Shown: piece by piece, positions 17,297-27,528 of the stretch
How positions within the stretch are numbered: the first letter of the stretch is position 1
How the letters are laid out: every line of letters begins with the position of its first letter
NCBI GenBank assembly: GCA_002340325.1
Contig: DDLV01000028.1
Coordinates: 1-33,687, forward strand
DNA length: 33,687 nucleotides
Source of the DNA: Glaciecola sp. UBA2563
GTDB lineage: Bacteria; Pseudomonadota; Gammaproteobacteria; Enterobacterales; Alteromonadaceae
Direction: 5' to 3'
Program-made: the position numbers and the translations under genes
The notes under the pieces: generated by a model
What the model was told of the DNA's origin: nothing
The model's database searches: none
What the model saw: the letters and a program-made list of their open reading frames with translations, nothing else

Positions 17297-20200
17297 ATGA
17301 CAACAACTGCACACAATATTTCAGTGTTACTTGAACAAGTTTTTACGCTGGTAGGAAAAAAAGCCAAACAAAAGGATGCTCAAAATATTGCGCAGTTTGG
17401 TCGTCTTCTTCTAAAAAACATCTCACTCGACGATTTGCAAGGCAGAAGTGAAAGTGATTTGTACGGCGCCATTATGAGCCTCTGGCAACAGATGAACGAA
17501 AAGAACAATGATTCAGCAATTATTCGCGTATTTAATCCGGATATTGCCAAGCACGGTTGGCAGTCTACGCATACTGTGATTGAAATCATCGTAGATGACT
17601 CACCATTTCTCGTCGATTCGATTCGAATGGCCTTAAATAGAATGAACCATACGGCGCATCTTCTTTTGCATGAGCCCATCCATGTAAAACGAAATCGACA
17701 TAACTATGTCACTGCCGTCAGCGACATGGCAGAACAGTTAGAAAATTCAACATCCGAAACGATTTTTTTAATCGAAATTAATAGACAAAGCACAGAACAA
17801 CAAATTACTGCGTTAACCGAAGAGCTTCACTCAGTCGTTAAAGAGGTGTCACTGGCAGTCAGTGATTGGAAGCCTATGCGTGAAAAATTGTCGGACATCA
17901 CAAACATGTTCGACAAATCAAAAAGTACTGCGGACAAAGAAACAAAGCTTCAATGCAAAACATTTTTGAACTGGTTAAATGATCACAATTTCACATTAAT
18001 GGGTTATCGTTATTACAATGTTAGAGCGGTGGAAGGGGATTATCGTTGGATCCCGATGAATGATAGCAGTCTTGGTTTGATGAAAAATAGCATAAACGAC
18101 CGCGATCGATTGCTTTCTAATTTACCTGCAAGTGCCCGAGAAGAGGCATTATCCAGTAATCCCTTGATTTTAACAAAGACCAATTCAAAAAGTCGGGTGC
18201 ACAGGCCCGCATACATAGACTATATCGGCATTAAGGAATTTGATAACAAAGGCAATGTAATCGCCGAACACAGGTTTTTAGGTCTTTACTCAGCCTCGTT
18301 TTACAACAGCAGCGTAACCGATCTTCCGATGTTAAGTGAGAAGATAGAGCGCATCCGCAAAATAACAGGTTTAGAATTAAACACCCATGCTTACAAAGCA
18401 TTGGTGAATATTGTCGAAACGTATCCCAGAGACGAGCTAATACAAACGCCAGACGACGAACTCGCTAGTATCATTATGGGCGTATTTCAAATGCAAGAGC
18501 GTGGTATCAGTAGAATGTTCGTTCGCAAAGATGCATTTGGTCGTTTCTTTTCATGTATGACATATGTGCCAAGAGAACGCTACAATACGCTGCTTAGGAA
18601 AAAAACACAGGCCTTATTAAAACGCTCATTTAACTCTCAAAATGACGTTGAATTTAATACTTATTTTTCAGAATCGGTGTACGCACGCACACATTACATA
18701 GCAAGAGTAGATAATAATAATATGGAGTTCGATGTGAGCGAAATTGAGAATAATGTAATTGAGCTTACCAAAACATGGCAAGACAAACTCAATCAAAAAA
18801 TAATTGCACATTTCGGAGAAGCAAATGGCAGCGCCTTGACACGAAAATACGCCAATGCGTTTTCAACGAGCTATGCTGACGAAAATCTGCCAAGCACAGC
18901 GCTTGTTGATATTGAAAGGATTGAAAAACTCACAAAAGAAAATCCACTCGATATTCTTTTTTATCGTCCTCAGGAAGAAGGCGTGGAAAGCAATGCCGTT
19001 AGATTAAAACTCTACCATAAAGATGAACCTATCCATCTTTCTGATGTGCTCCCAATGCTCGAAAATTTTGGGTTAAAAGTTATTGATGAAACGCCTTATA
19101 AAGTGACATGCGAAACGTGTGGGATAAACTGGGTAATGGACTTTTCAATGCTACTAAAAGGCAATCAAAAAATTGACATTGAAAGTGCTCAGGTTTTGTT
19201 CCAAAGCGCGTTTGCCGACATGTGGGAAGGTGAGCTGGAAGATGATTCCTTTAATCGATTAATACTAGATATCGGTGTAACAGGACGCATGGTGACGATA
19301 GCGCGTGCATATGCCAAGTATATGCGCCAGATTGGTTCTCTGTTCAGTATTGATTACATCGCCAATACACTGGCGAGCTATCCTGAAATAGCACATGCAT
19401 TAATCTCTTTGTTCGATCAGAAATTTAATCCGAACATCAAAAGAGACAACAACAAACAAAACCAAATTACTGAATTTATACTCAGCTCTTTAGACTCCGT
19501 CGCAAACTTAGATGACGACCGTATAATCCGGCGCTATCTTGACTTGATTGATGCGACTGTTAGAACAAACTTTTATCAAGAAGACGCCAACGGCAAATCA
19601 AAAAGCTACATTTCCTTCAAGATGTTGCCTGATAGTATTCCAGACATGCCGTTACCGTTGCCCAAATTCGAAGTTTTTGTGTATTCTCCGCGCGTAGAAG
19701 GCGTTCATCTTAGAGGTGGCAAAGTTGCTAGAGGCGGACTTAGATGGTCAGATCGAATGGAAGATTTTCGCACTGAAGTACTTGGCCTGGTAAAAGCACA
19801 ACAGGTTAAAAATACTGTGATCGTTCCCGTTGGCGCAAAAGGCGGCTTTGTTTGCAAGAAAATGCCACCTCAACCCGATAGAGCCACCATGATCAGAGAG
19901 GGGCAAGCGTGTTATAAAATGTTCATACGCAGTCTTCTTGATATTACCGACAACATTATCGACGGCGAAATTGTGCATCCTGAAAAAGTAGTACGTTTAG
20001 ATGAAGATGATGCATATTTGGTTGTAGCTGCTGATAAAGGTACGGCAACGTTTTCAGATATTGCAAACGGCATTTCCGAAGAATACGGGTTTTGGTTAGG
20101 TGACGCATTCGCTTCAGGTGGAAGTGTTGGCTATGACCACAAAAAAATGGGGATCACAGCAAAAGGTGCCTGGGAGAGTGTCAAGCGGCACTTTAGGGAG

Positions 20201-22135
20201 ATCGGTATTGATTGCCAAACAACACCATTTACTTGCGTTGGTATCGGCGATATGTCAGGGGATGTTTTTGGTAATGGCATGTTGCTATCGCGGCAGACAC
20301 GCATTATTTGCGCGTTTAATCATATGCACATATTTTTCGATCCTGATCCAGACCCAAAATCCAGTTATAAAGAGAGGGAACGACTCTTTGCAGATCCCTC
20401 TCTTACATGGAGTGATTACAACGAAGCATTAATATCTGATGGTGGAGGCATTTTTAAACGGTCTGAAAAAGCAATAAAACTCACACCAGAAATGCGAAAG
20501 TGGCTGCATACTCGCCAATCCACTATGACACCGAATGAGTTTATTCACAATGCACTAAAAATGGACGTCGATCTAATATGGAACGGCGGTATCGGTACCT
20601 ATATAAAAAGCAGCAAAGAAACGCATCTTGAAGTAGGCGATAGGGCAAATGATGGCGTGCGCGTTAATGGCAATGAAGTAAAGGCAAAGATAATAGGAGA
20701 AGGAGGAAACTTGGGTCTTACGCAATTAGGCCGAGTCCAATTAGCGCTTAATCGAGTTAAATTAAACACTGATTACATAGATAATGTTGGCGGCGTTGAC
20801 TGCTCTGATTACGAAGTGAACATTAAGATACTCCTAAATAGCTTGGTTGAAAATGGAGATCTCACGATTAAACAGCGCAATTCACTTCTATACGATATGA
20901 CAAATGATGTAGCACATATTGTACTGCAGGATTGCTATCGACAAACTCAGTCCATGTCAATCAGTGAATTAGAGGGCGCTAAGTTAATTAGAGAACAGTT
21001 GCGGTTTATCGATGGACTTGAAAAACGTGACGCCCTTGATAGAGAGTTAGAATTCATTCCAGGTGATGATGAAATTTTGGAGCGCCTCAAAACGGGTCGT
21101 AGTCTTACTAGGCCAGAAATTTCAGTAATTATTGCATATAGCAAAATGGTGTTAAAAGAGGACTTTAATACAGAAGAAATAACAGGCGATGCATTTTATA
21201 ATCACCATTTAATTCATTATTTCCCTAAGGTCCTTCAACGAAAATATCCCAATGAAATGCAGCATCATCCTTTGCGAGGCGAAATTATTGCGACCAAGCT
21301 TGCAAATGAAATCGTTAATGATATGGGGTTAAATTTTGTCTTTCGTATGTCTGAAGAGACGGGTTCTAAAGCGGCGCAAATAACGCGTGCTTACAGCATC
21401 GTTAAAGGCGTTTTTGATATGGGCTCACTTTGGGAAACCGTTGAGTCACTGGACAACATCATAGATGCAGGTTTGCAACTGCGCGTACTAGATGACATGC
21501 GACGCATGTTGCGAAGAACGTGCAGATGGTATTTGCGTCACGGTGATGCGGATTTAAGTATTGAAGACGCAATAAATAAGTATCGAAGTGCATTCACCAT
21601 CATTAGTAACAATCTCACGACGTATCTCGTGCAAGAAGAGGTTGATGAGGTCAATCAAAAAGTCAATGATTTAACCTCATCTGGCTTTCCTAAGGATGCT
21701 GCACAAAGAATTGCACAAATGAGTAATCTATTTTCGTGTCTCGATTTAGCACATATTTCAGAACAGGAAAATCGCAGTGTAGACCTGGTTGCACGACTTT
21801 ATTATCAACTGGGACACAGTTTAGAATTACATTGGTTTTTAACCCAGATCACTAATCAATCTGTAGATAATCACTGGCAAGCGCTGGCACGCGCATCGTA
21901 TAGAGAAGAATTGGATTGGCAACAACGTGCGCTGACAATTGTGCTCCTTAACTTCGCGCCAAAAACAAAAAGTGCAGATAAAATCCTATCGACCTGGCAG
22001 GAAGAAAATCATGTGAAACTGCATCGATGGCACACCATGATGGCTGAGTTCAAAACAACAGGTACACACGAATCTGCTAAGTTTTCTGTCGCATTACGTG
22101 AGTTAATGCTGTTAAGTAACAGTACAAAGCATTAA
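17297..22135 (+). CDS. gdhB: NAD-specific glutamate dehydrogenase, large (GDH180) class
   Basis: Cytosolic enzyme that oxidatively deaminates L-glutamate to 2-oxoglutarate with NAD+; the ~180-kDa class works mainly in catabolism and is often allosterically controlled by amino acids. 1612 residues, the usual size of this class (~1600-1620). The N-terminal ~500 residues hold ACT-like regulatory parts (VDDSPFLVDSIRMALN). The catalytic core has ARGGLRWSDRMEDFRTEVLGL, then VGAKGGFVCKK with Lys848, GDAFASGGSVGYDHK, and the nucleotide-binding VGIGDMSGDVFGNGM. The long helical C-terminal domain ends near SKFSVALREL-like sequence. The ATG at 17297 is chosen over an in-frame TTG at 17246, because the latter lies inside the leader hairpin and lacks family similarity. 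It lies between pepN-DUF2835 and pyrD. Confidence 0.95.
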   Translation: MTTTAHNISVLLEQVFTLVGKKAKQKDAQNIAQFGRLLLKNISLDDLQGRSESDLYGAIMSLWQQMNEKNNDSAIIRVFNPDIAKHGWQSTHTVIEIIVDDSPFLVDSIRMALNRMNHTAHLLLHEPIHVKRNRHNYVTAVSDMAEQLENSTSETIFLIEINRQSTEQQITALTEELHSVVKEVSLAVSDWKPMREKLSDITNMFDKSKSTADKETKLQCKTFLNWLNDHNFTLMGYRYYNVRAVEGDYRWIPMNDSSLGLMKNSINDRDRLLSNLPASAREEALSSNPLILTKTNSKSRVHRPAYIDYIGIKEFDNKGNVIAEHRFLGLYSASFYNSSVTDLPMLSEKIERIRKITGLELNTHAYKALVNIVETYPRDELIQTPDDELASIIMGVFQMQERGISRMFVRKDAFGRFFSCMTYVPRERYNTLLRKKTQALLKRSFNSQNDVEFNTYFSESVYARTHYIARVDNNNMEFDVSEIENNVIELTKTWQDKLNQKIIAHFGEANGSALTRKYANAFSTSYADENLPSTALVDIERIEKLTKENPLDILFYRPQEEGVESNAVRLKLYHKDEPIHLSDVLPMLENFGLKVIDETPYKVTCETCGINWVMDFSMLLKGNQKIDIESAQVLFQSAFADMWEGELEDDSFNRLILDIGVTGRMVTIARAYAKYMRQIGSLFSIDYIANTLASYPEIAHALISLFDQKFNPNIKRDNNKQNQITEFILSSLDSVANLDDDRIIRRYLDLIDATVRTNFYQEDANGKSKSYISFKMLPDSIPDMPLPLPKFEVFVYSPRVEGVHLRGGKVARGGLRWSDRMEDFRTEVLGLVKAQQVKNTVIVPVGAKGGFVCKKMPPQPDRATMIREGQACYKMFIRSLLDITDNIIDGEIVHPEKVVRLDEDDAYLVVAADKGTATFSDIANGISEEYGFWLGDAFASGGSVGYDHKKMGITAKGAWESVKRHFREIGIDCQTTPFTCVGIGDMSGDVFGNGMLLSRQTRIICAFNHMHIFFDPDPDPKSSYKERERLFADPSLTWSDYNEALISDGGGIFKRSEKAIKLTPEMRKWLHTRQSTMTPNEFIHNALKMDVDLIWNGGIGTYIKSSKETHLEVGDRANDGVRVNGNEVKAKIIGEGGNLGLTQLGRVQLALNRVKLNTDYIDNVGGVDCSDYEVNIKILLNSLVENGDLTIKQRNSLLYDMTNDVAHIVLQDCYRQTQSMSISELEGAKLIREQLRFIDGLEKRDALDRELEFIPGDDEILERLKTGRSLTRPEISVIIAYSKMVLKEDFNTEEITGDAFYNHHLIHYFPKVLQRKYPNEMQHHPLRGEIIATKLANEIVNDMGLNFVFRMSEETGSKAAQITRAYSIVKGVFDMGSLWETVESLDNIIDAGLQLRVLDDMRRMLRRTCRWYLRHGDADLSIEDAINKYRSAFTIISNNLTTYLVQEEVDEVNQKVNDLTSSGFPKDAAQRIAQMSNLFSCLDLAHISEQENRSVDLVARLYYQLGHSLELHWFLTQITNQSVDNHWQALARASYREELDWQQRALTIVLLNFAPKTKSADKILSTWQEENHVKLHRWHTMMAEFKTTGTHESAKFSVALRELMLLSNSTKH

Positions 22136-22203
22136 ACTACGCGTTTTTATCGATATGCCGCTGTATTTCTTTGTTGCGGCTTCGCTGTTTTTTCGAGAAC
22201 GCT

Positions 22204-23208
22204 GTGTATTCAATTATTCAAAAGATGTTTCAACAATGCGATCCAGAGTGGAGTCATGACGCAACGATCAAGTTTTTGTCCGCTAGCCAAAATACACTGG
22301 TAGACACGTTTTATCGTAATAAAACTCCTCAGCGACCTACAGAGTGTTTCGGGATTACGTTTCCAAACCCAATAGGGTTAGCCGCAGGTCTGGACAAAAA
22401 CGGAGAATGTATCGATGCATTCGCCGCCATGGGATTTGGTTTTGTTGAAATCGGTACGGTCACACCAAGACCCCAACCTGGCAACCCTAAACCAAGAATG
22501 TTTCGGTTACCTGAACACGGTGCCATTATTAATCGAATGGGGTTCAACAGTGGCGGTGTAGATTTTCTTGTTAAGAATGTAAAGAAAAGCAATTACAAGG
22601 GAATTCTTGGCATTAACATAGGTAAAAACAAAGATACCCCTGAACAAAATGCGTTAGACGATTACATTGCATGCATGGAAAAAGTGTATCCATTAGCGAC
22701 GTATATCACCATCAATATTTCATCACCTAACACGCCTGGCCTTCGTGATCTGCAATATGGCGATGCATTACTTTCGTTATTAAATGGTTTAAAAGCGGAA
22801 CAAACAAAATTAACAGACACACATGGTAAATACGTGCCATTGTTGGTAAAAATCGCACCCGATATAAACAACGATAATGTTATAGAAATTTCAGATGCAC
22901 TTCGAGTTACGCAAATGGATGGTGTTATTGCCACAAATACTACTTTGTCTCGGGAAGCAATTAAGACCCACAAACATGCGAAAGAAGCGGGTGGATTATC
23001 CGGAGCGGTATTATGCGAAAAAAGTCTATCCGTAACTCAACAGTTAAATCATGCGCTTGCAGGAGAAATCCCGATAGTCGGCGTTGGGGGGATCAACTCA
23101 AAAGAAGATGCGAAAGCGAGATTCGACGCTGGTGCATCACTACTGCAAGTGTACACAGGTTTTATTTACAAAGGACCTGACTTAATCACTGAACTTGTGT
23201 CTGCCTGA
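22204..23208 (+). CDS. pyrD: Dihydroorotate dehydrogenase (quinone), class 2
   Basis: Membrane-associated FMN enzyme of pyrimidine synthesis that oxidises dihydroorotate to orotate and passes electrons to quinone. The FMN barrel motifs are present: GLAAGLDKNGECIDAF, EIGTVTPRPQPGNPKPR, INRMGFNSGGVD, LGINIGKNKDTP, and the active-site INISSPNTPGL with Ser174 as the class 2 base. C-terminal phosphate-binding VGVGGINS and VYTGFIYKGP. The N-terminal membrane helices align with E. coli from a GTG start at 22204 (VYSIIQKMFQQCDPE), giving 334 aa against 336 aa; the longer in-frame extension from 22171 is not conserved. A GCCGC/GCGGC inverted repeat (22156-22179) and a T run lie just before the start. 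Confidence 0.95.
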   Translation: MYSIIQKMFQQCDPEWSHDATIKFLSASQNTLVDTFYRNKTPQRPTECFGITFPNPIGLAAGLDKNGECIDAFAAMGFGFVEIGTVTPRPQPGNPKPRMFRLPEHGAIINRMGFNSGGVDFLVKNVKKSNYKGILGINIGKNKDTPEQNALDDYIACMEKVYPLATYITINISSPNTPGLRDLQYGDALLSLLNGLKAEQTKLTDTHGKYVPLLVKIAPDINNDNVIEISDALRVTQMDGVIATNTTLSREAIKTHKHAKEAGGLSGAVLCEKSLSVTQQLNHALAGEIPIVGVGGINSKEDAKARFDAGASLLQVYTGFIYKGPDLITELVSA

Positions 23209-23240
23209 AAACCTTTTCATTATTTCAGTCCATTATCGTT

Positions 23241-25373
23241 ATGCCTAATATAATCATCACCACGATTGCTAATGCAGAAGAAATACTGGCGGACGAAGTT
23301 TCGTCAATAATAAATGCGCATGGCGAGACACACAGTGCTATCAAGGCTAATATCCAAATAAGACCAGGGCAGGTTTCTCTTAATACATCGCTGGATGTTG
23401 CTTATCTTATTTGTTTAAAAAGCCGCCTAGCTAATCGCGTGCTACTGGTTTTATCAACGGGTAAAGCTGGAACTGCCGAAGAGTTATATCAAAGCGCATC
23501 ACAAGTGGATTGGCCGACGGTATTTTTAAGTTCAAATACCTTTAGCATCCAAGCAAAGGGAACAAATAGACAATTGCGGAATACGCAATTTGTTGCGCAA
23601 AAAGTTAAAGACGCGATTTCGGACGTTTTTACCAACAGCGGTGAAAAACGGCCCTTTGTCGACAAAAGTAATCCACAGATTGTGTTTCAAGTCAGGCTAC
23701 ATCGAGACCATGTATCGATTTGTGTAGATTTGAGTTTACATAGTTTGCATCAACGCAGTTATAGAAGTGAGCAGGGTGAGGCACCGTTAAAAGAAAATGT
23801 GGCCGCTTTACTTCTTGCAAGATCGGGATGGCTATCGTCTCAACAACAAACGCTTTACGACCCTATGTGCGGTTCGGGGACGCTATTAATCGAAGCTGCT
23901 CTTGCGGCAAAAAATATTCCGCCAAATTTACATCGCGAAAAATGGGGGTTTGATTATTATCTTGGGCACAAAAAACGCACATGGCAAGCACTGCGTGAAA
24001 GGTGTAAACAAGAAATTGTTGAATCGCCTAACGTCAATATTATTGGCAGTGATATAAGCCATACGTTGATTGAAAAGGCGAAAACAAATGCACAAGCGGC
24101 AGGTGTTTTAGACATTATATCTTTCAAGCAAGGCGATGCCATAGAGCAACCAGCGCCGGCCACTAACGGAATCCTATTATCAAATCCACCGTATGGCGAA
24201 AGATTGAATAGCTACCTTGAGCTATTACCTCTTTATTACCGATGGGGTAAACAGCTAAAGTCACATTACGCTAATTGGCAGGTATCGCTAATTTGCAGTG
24301 AGCCTGATTTACTCAGCGCTCTTAAACTTCGTGCCAGGAAAAAATATAACATCAAAAACGGCGCCCTCGATTGTATTTTTAGCACCTATGAATTGACAGC
24401 AGAAAACCTTGAAAGTTTTGATGATATTAAAAGCATTGACGAATTTTCAAATCGAATCATTAAGAATAAAAAGCGTTTAAAAAACTGGCTTAATCGCGCA
24501 AATACAAATGCCTACAGAATTTATGATGCTGACCTGCCAAATTATAATTTTGCTATCGACATATATAATGATTGGGCGATTGTACAAGAATACAAAGCGC
24601 CTAAAACGATTTCTGACAACGTTGCAAAGCAACGATTGCAGCACGCAATTCTTTCTCTTCCTGAGCTACTAAATATCAAATTTACGAATATCGCCGTCAA
24701 ACTGCGGCAAAAGCAGCGTGGTCAAAACCAGTACACTAAAAAAGATAAACAGAATATTTCGGTAAAGGTATTTGAAGGAAATGCCAAATTTTGGATTAAT
24801 CCAACTGACTATCTTGACGTTGGTCTGTTTTTAGACCATCGAATAACGCGCCAATTGTTTGCACAAGAATGTCAAAACAAAGACGTGCTTAACCTTTTTT
24901 CTTACACTGGAAGTGTTAGCGTTCATGCTGCATTGGGAGGCGCCCGATCAGTGACATCCGTTGATATGTCGAAAAACTATCTCGAATGGAGCAAACGTAA
25001 TTTTGCGCTTAATGACGTAAGTAGCCATTTATCCTTCGTACAGGCTAACTGCGTCGAATGGGTTGCGCATAATCAGTCTGATACGAGTAAACGATTTGAC
25101 ATGATTTTTGTCGACCCGCCATCTTTCTCAAATTCCAAAAGAATGGATAACACTTGGGATGTACAACGCGATCATCTAGCACTCCTGAAGAATGTAAAAA
25201 AACTTTTAAAACCTCAAGGTAGAATATATTTTAGTAATAATCTGCGCGGTTTCTCACTTGACGAGGAAGAATTGCAGTCGTTAGGCTTGACCATTGAAGA
25301 CATTACAAAACAGACCATTCCTGATGACTTCTCTAGACGCCCCAAAATTCATCAATGTTGGATACTATCATAA
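23241..25373 (+). CDS. rlmL: Bifunctional 23S rRNA methyltransferase RlmKL (m2G2445 and m7G2069)
   Basis: A fused enzyme that methylates G2445 (N-terminal RlmL half) and G2069 (C-terminal RlmK half) of 23S rRNA during 50S assembly. THUMP domain ~45-160; first SAM-dependent domain with DPMCGSGT at 207-214 and catalytic NPPY at 315-318; second domain with FLDHRITRQLF, NLFSYTGSVSVHAALGGA and VDPPSFSNS (624-632). The length of 710 aa compares with 702 aa in E. coli. It follows pyrD by 32 nt, and its stop overlaps the next start (TAATG). Synteny with uup downstream is as in E. coli. Confidence 0.96.
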   Translation: MPNIIITTIANAEEILADEVSSIINAHGETHSAIKANIQIRPGQVSLNTSLDVAYLICLKSRLANRVLLVLSTGKAGTAEELYQSASQVDWPTVFLSSNTFSIQAKGTNRQLRNTQFVAQKVKDAISDVFTNSGEKRPFVDKSNPQIVFQVRLHRDHVSICVDLSLHSLHQRSYRSEQGEAPLKENVAALLLARSGWLSSQQQTLYDPMCGSGTLLIEAALAAKNIPPNLHREKWGFDYYLGHKKRTWQALRERCKQEIVESPNVNIIGSDISHTLIEKAKTNAQAAGVLDIISFKQGDAIEQPAPATNGILLSNPPYGERLNSYLELLPLYYRWGKQLKSHYANWQVSLICSEPDLLSALKLRARKKYNIKNGALDCIFSTYELTAENLESFDDIKSIDEFSNRIIKNKKRLKNWLNRANTNAYRIYDADLPNYNFAIDIYNDWAIVQEYKAPKTISDNVAKQRLQHAILSLPELLNIKFTNIAVKLRQKQRGQNQYTKKDKQNISVKVFEGNAKFWINPTDYLDVGLFLDHRITRQLFAQECQNKDVLNLFSYTGSVSVHAALGGARSVTSVDMSKNYLEWSKRNFALNDVSSHLSFVQANCVEWVAHNQSDTSKRFDMIFVDPPSFSNSKRMDNTWDVQRDHLALLKNVKKLLKPQGRIYFSNNLRGFSLDEEELQSLGLTIEDITKQTIPDDFSRRPKIHQCWILS

Positions 25374-25597
25374 TGATTATTCTTTATTCTGGACCTCATT
25401 GTTGTCTATGCGACGATGCCATCGCTTTACTTAACGAAGTAGATAATAATCTTGGTTTTGAAAAGGTAAACGTGCGAGATAGTCATGAGCTTTTTCATCT
25501 CTATGGTGCGCGAATTCCCGTACTCAAACGAACCGATACCAACAATGAGCTTGGATGGCCATTCACAGCCGAAGACATAATAAAGTTTTTGAAATGA
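25373..25597 (+). CDS. Glutaredoxin-like (DUF836) small protein
   Basis: A 74-residue thioredoxin-fold protein of the DUF836 glutaredoxin family. The dithiol motif is Cys10-Cys11-Leu-Cys13 in LYSGPHCCLCDDA; the cis-Pro is in RIPVLKR, and the C-terminus has WPFTAEDIIKFL. The start ATG shares one base with the rlmL stop, and its TGA overlaps the uup start by 4 nt, so it is translationally coupled on both sides. An in-frame ATG 18 nt upstream lies inside rlmL and is less likely. The family's substrates are unknown; adjacency to rlmL/uup suggests only co-expression. Confidence 0.85.
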   Translation: MIILYSGPHCCLCDDAIALLNEVDNNLGFEKVNVRDSHELFHLYGARIPVLKRTDTNNELGWPFTAEDIIKFLK

Positions 25598-27528
25598 GCA
25601 AGGACACACAAGCGCTTCTGCAAATTATCAAGGGGTCTGTGCTGTACGGGCATCCACCGCTGTTAGACGATGTGGATTTCGACGTGAAAGTTAAACAGCG
25701 CGTCTGTATTGTGGGCCGCAATGGTAGCGGCAAATCTACGTTAATGAAAGTTCTTGCAGGCATCGTAAACCTTGATGCTGGAAGACTAATAAAAGACAGC
25801 GGGGTAAAAGTCTCGTTATTACCCCAAGATCCGCCGCAGCGAACAGACATCAGTATTTTTGATTATGTAATTGAGGGACTTTCGGAGCATTCGGATTTAC
25901 TAAAGTCTTATCAGTATCAGACGCAGTTAGTCGCCGAAAATCCAAGCTCAAAAAACCTCACAGCTCTGCAAACACTGCAAGAGAAACTGGAAGATAACGA
26001 TGCATGGTCAATAGAACAAACTATGCAACAGCTGCTAACGCAATTTAATTTATCCGCTGATGCAAAGCTGTCGTCATTATCGGGAGGTTGGCGCCGAAAG
26101 GCAGCACTTGCTCGCGCAATGGTACAAATACCTGATATTTTGCTTTTAGATGAGCCCACTAACCACTTGGATATTGATACTGTTAAATGGTTAGAAACTA
26201 CGCTTAAGAATTTGACGATAAGTATTGTATTTATTAGTCATGACAGAGCATTTATTCGAAACCTAGCCACGAGCATTGTTGACATTGATAGGGGCAAACT
26301 CACTGAGTACGCCTGCGATTATAAAAATTATCTTTTGCGAAAAGCACATGATTTGGCAGTTGAAGAGGAGCACAACCGAGCATTTGATAAAAAGCTTAGC
26401 CAAGAAGAAACGTGGATAAGACAAGGTATCAAAGCAAGACGAACTCGAAATGAAGGTCGCGTTAGAGCACTCAAGGCGTTGCGAAATGAATTTAAACAGA
26501 GACGATCTGCACAGGGTGTCGTCGATATTAAAGATAACGTGTCAGATAAAAGCGGGAAGCAGGTATTTAAAATAAAGAACCTGAGCTATTCGATTGCAGG
26601 CAAATCCATAATTAATGCGTTTTCATTGCTGATAATGCGCGGTGACAAAGTCGGGCTTATTGGCCCCAACGGTTCTGGTAAATCAACGTTTCTTAAACTG
26701 CTGCTGGGTGAGCTTCAAGCGACAACGGGCACGATTAAATCTGGTACACAATTAGATATTGTATACTTTGATCAACATCGGCAACAACTGCCATTAGATT
26801 CAACAGTTATGGATGCTGTCGCCGATGGCAAGCAAGAAGTAGTGATCAATGGCAAACCGCGTCATGTGATGAGTTATCTTCAAGACTATTTGTTTTCACC
26901 CGAGCGCATTCGGGTCCCTGTTAGCGCACTCTCTGGTGGAGAAAAAAATCGCCTATTATTAGCTAAACTGCTGATTAAACCCAACAATCTTCTTATAATG
27001 GATGAACCTACTAATGATCTCGATGTCGAAACCCTCGAATTACTTGAGTCACTGTTAGTCGATTACACGGGTACAGTGCTGGTCGCCAGTCATGACCGAG
27101 AGTTTCTCGACAATACTGTCACTACCTGTTTGTCATTTGAAAACAATGGTATGATTCGCCAGTTTGTCGGAGGGTATAGCGATGTAGAAAGTTGGTATAT
27201 AGCTCAAGGAAAAGCAGGTTCTTCCGCAAAGCAAACGACAGTAACTCAAAAAGTAACAAAAAAGAGAGAAGGGCGAGTAAATACAAAGTTATCATTCAAC
27301 GAGGAGCGCGAACTAAAGGCGCTACCCGGCATTATTGAAAAACTGGAACTTCAAGTGGATGATATACAAAACGAAGTGAACAAAGATGGTTTTTTTGAGC
27401 AATCGAGAGAACACACCGAAAAAATATTAGCCAAGCTATCTCAAACAGAAATTGCACTAGAACAGGCTTACGACCAATGGCAAGCCTTAGAAGAAAAAGC
27501 AAATAAATTTAAATCGCAGGATTTTTAA
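25594..27528 (+). CDS. uup: ABC-F ATPase Uup
   Basis: Cytosolic ABC-F protein with two ATPase domains and no membrane segments; Uup is linked to ribosome function or assembly and, in E. coli, to reduced precise transposon excision. Walker A motifs GRNGSGKS (41-48) and GPNGSGKS (357-364); signatures LSGGWRRK and LSGGEKNR; Walker B LLLDEPTNHLDID and LIMDEPTNDLDVE. A linker with a basic RQGIKARRTRNEGRVRALK segment and a C-terminal coiled coil (~560-644) are typical of Uup rather than EttA, YheS or YbiT. 644 aa against 635 aa in E. coli. The ATG at 25594 is chosen; the in-frame extension to 25555 overlaps the glutaredoxin-like gene. Confidence 0.95.
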   Translation: MSKDTQALLQIIKGSVLYGHPPLLDDVDFDVKVKQRVCIVGRNGSGKSTLMKVLAGIVNLDAGRLIKDSGVKVSLLPQDPPQRTDISIFDYVIEGLSEHSDLLKSYQYQTQLVAENPSSKNLTALQTLQEKLEDNDAWSIEQTMQQLLTQFNLSADAKLSSLSGGWRRKAALARAMVQIPDILLLDEPTNHLDIDTVKWLETTLKNLTISIVFISHDRAFIRNLATSIVDIDRGKLTEYACDYKNYLLRKAHDLAVEEEHNRAFDKKLSQEETWIRQGIKARRTRNEGRVRALKALRNEFKQRRSAQGVVDIKDNVSDKSGKQVFKIKNLSYSIAGKSIINAFSLLIMRGDKVGLIGPNGSGKSTFLKLLLGELQATTGTIKSGTQLDIVYFDQHRQQLPLDSTVMDAVADGKQEVVINGKPRHVMSYLQDYLFSPERIRVPVSALSGGEKNRLLLAKLLIKPNNLLIMDEPTNDLDVETLELLESLLVDYTGTVLVASHDREFLDNTVTTCLSFENNGMIRQFVGGYSDVESWYIAQGKAGSSAKQTTVTQKVTKKREGRVNTKLSFNEERELKALPGIIEKLELQVDDIQNEVNKDGFFEQSREHTEKILAKLSQTEIALEQAYDQWQALEEKANKFKSQDF

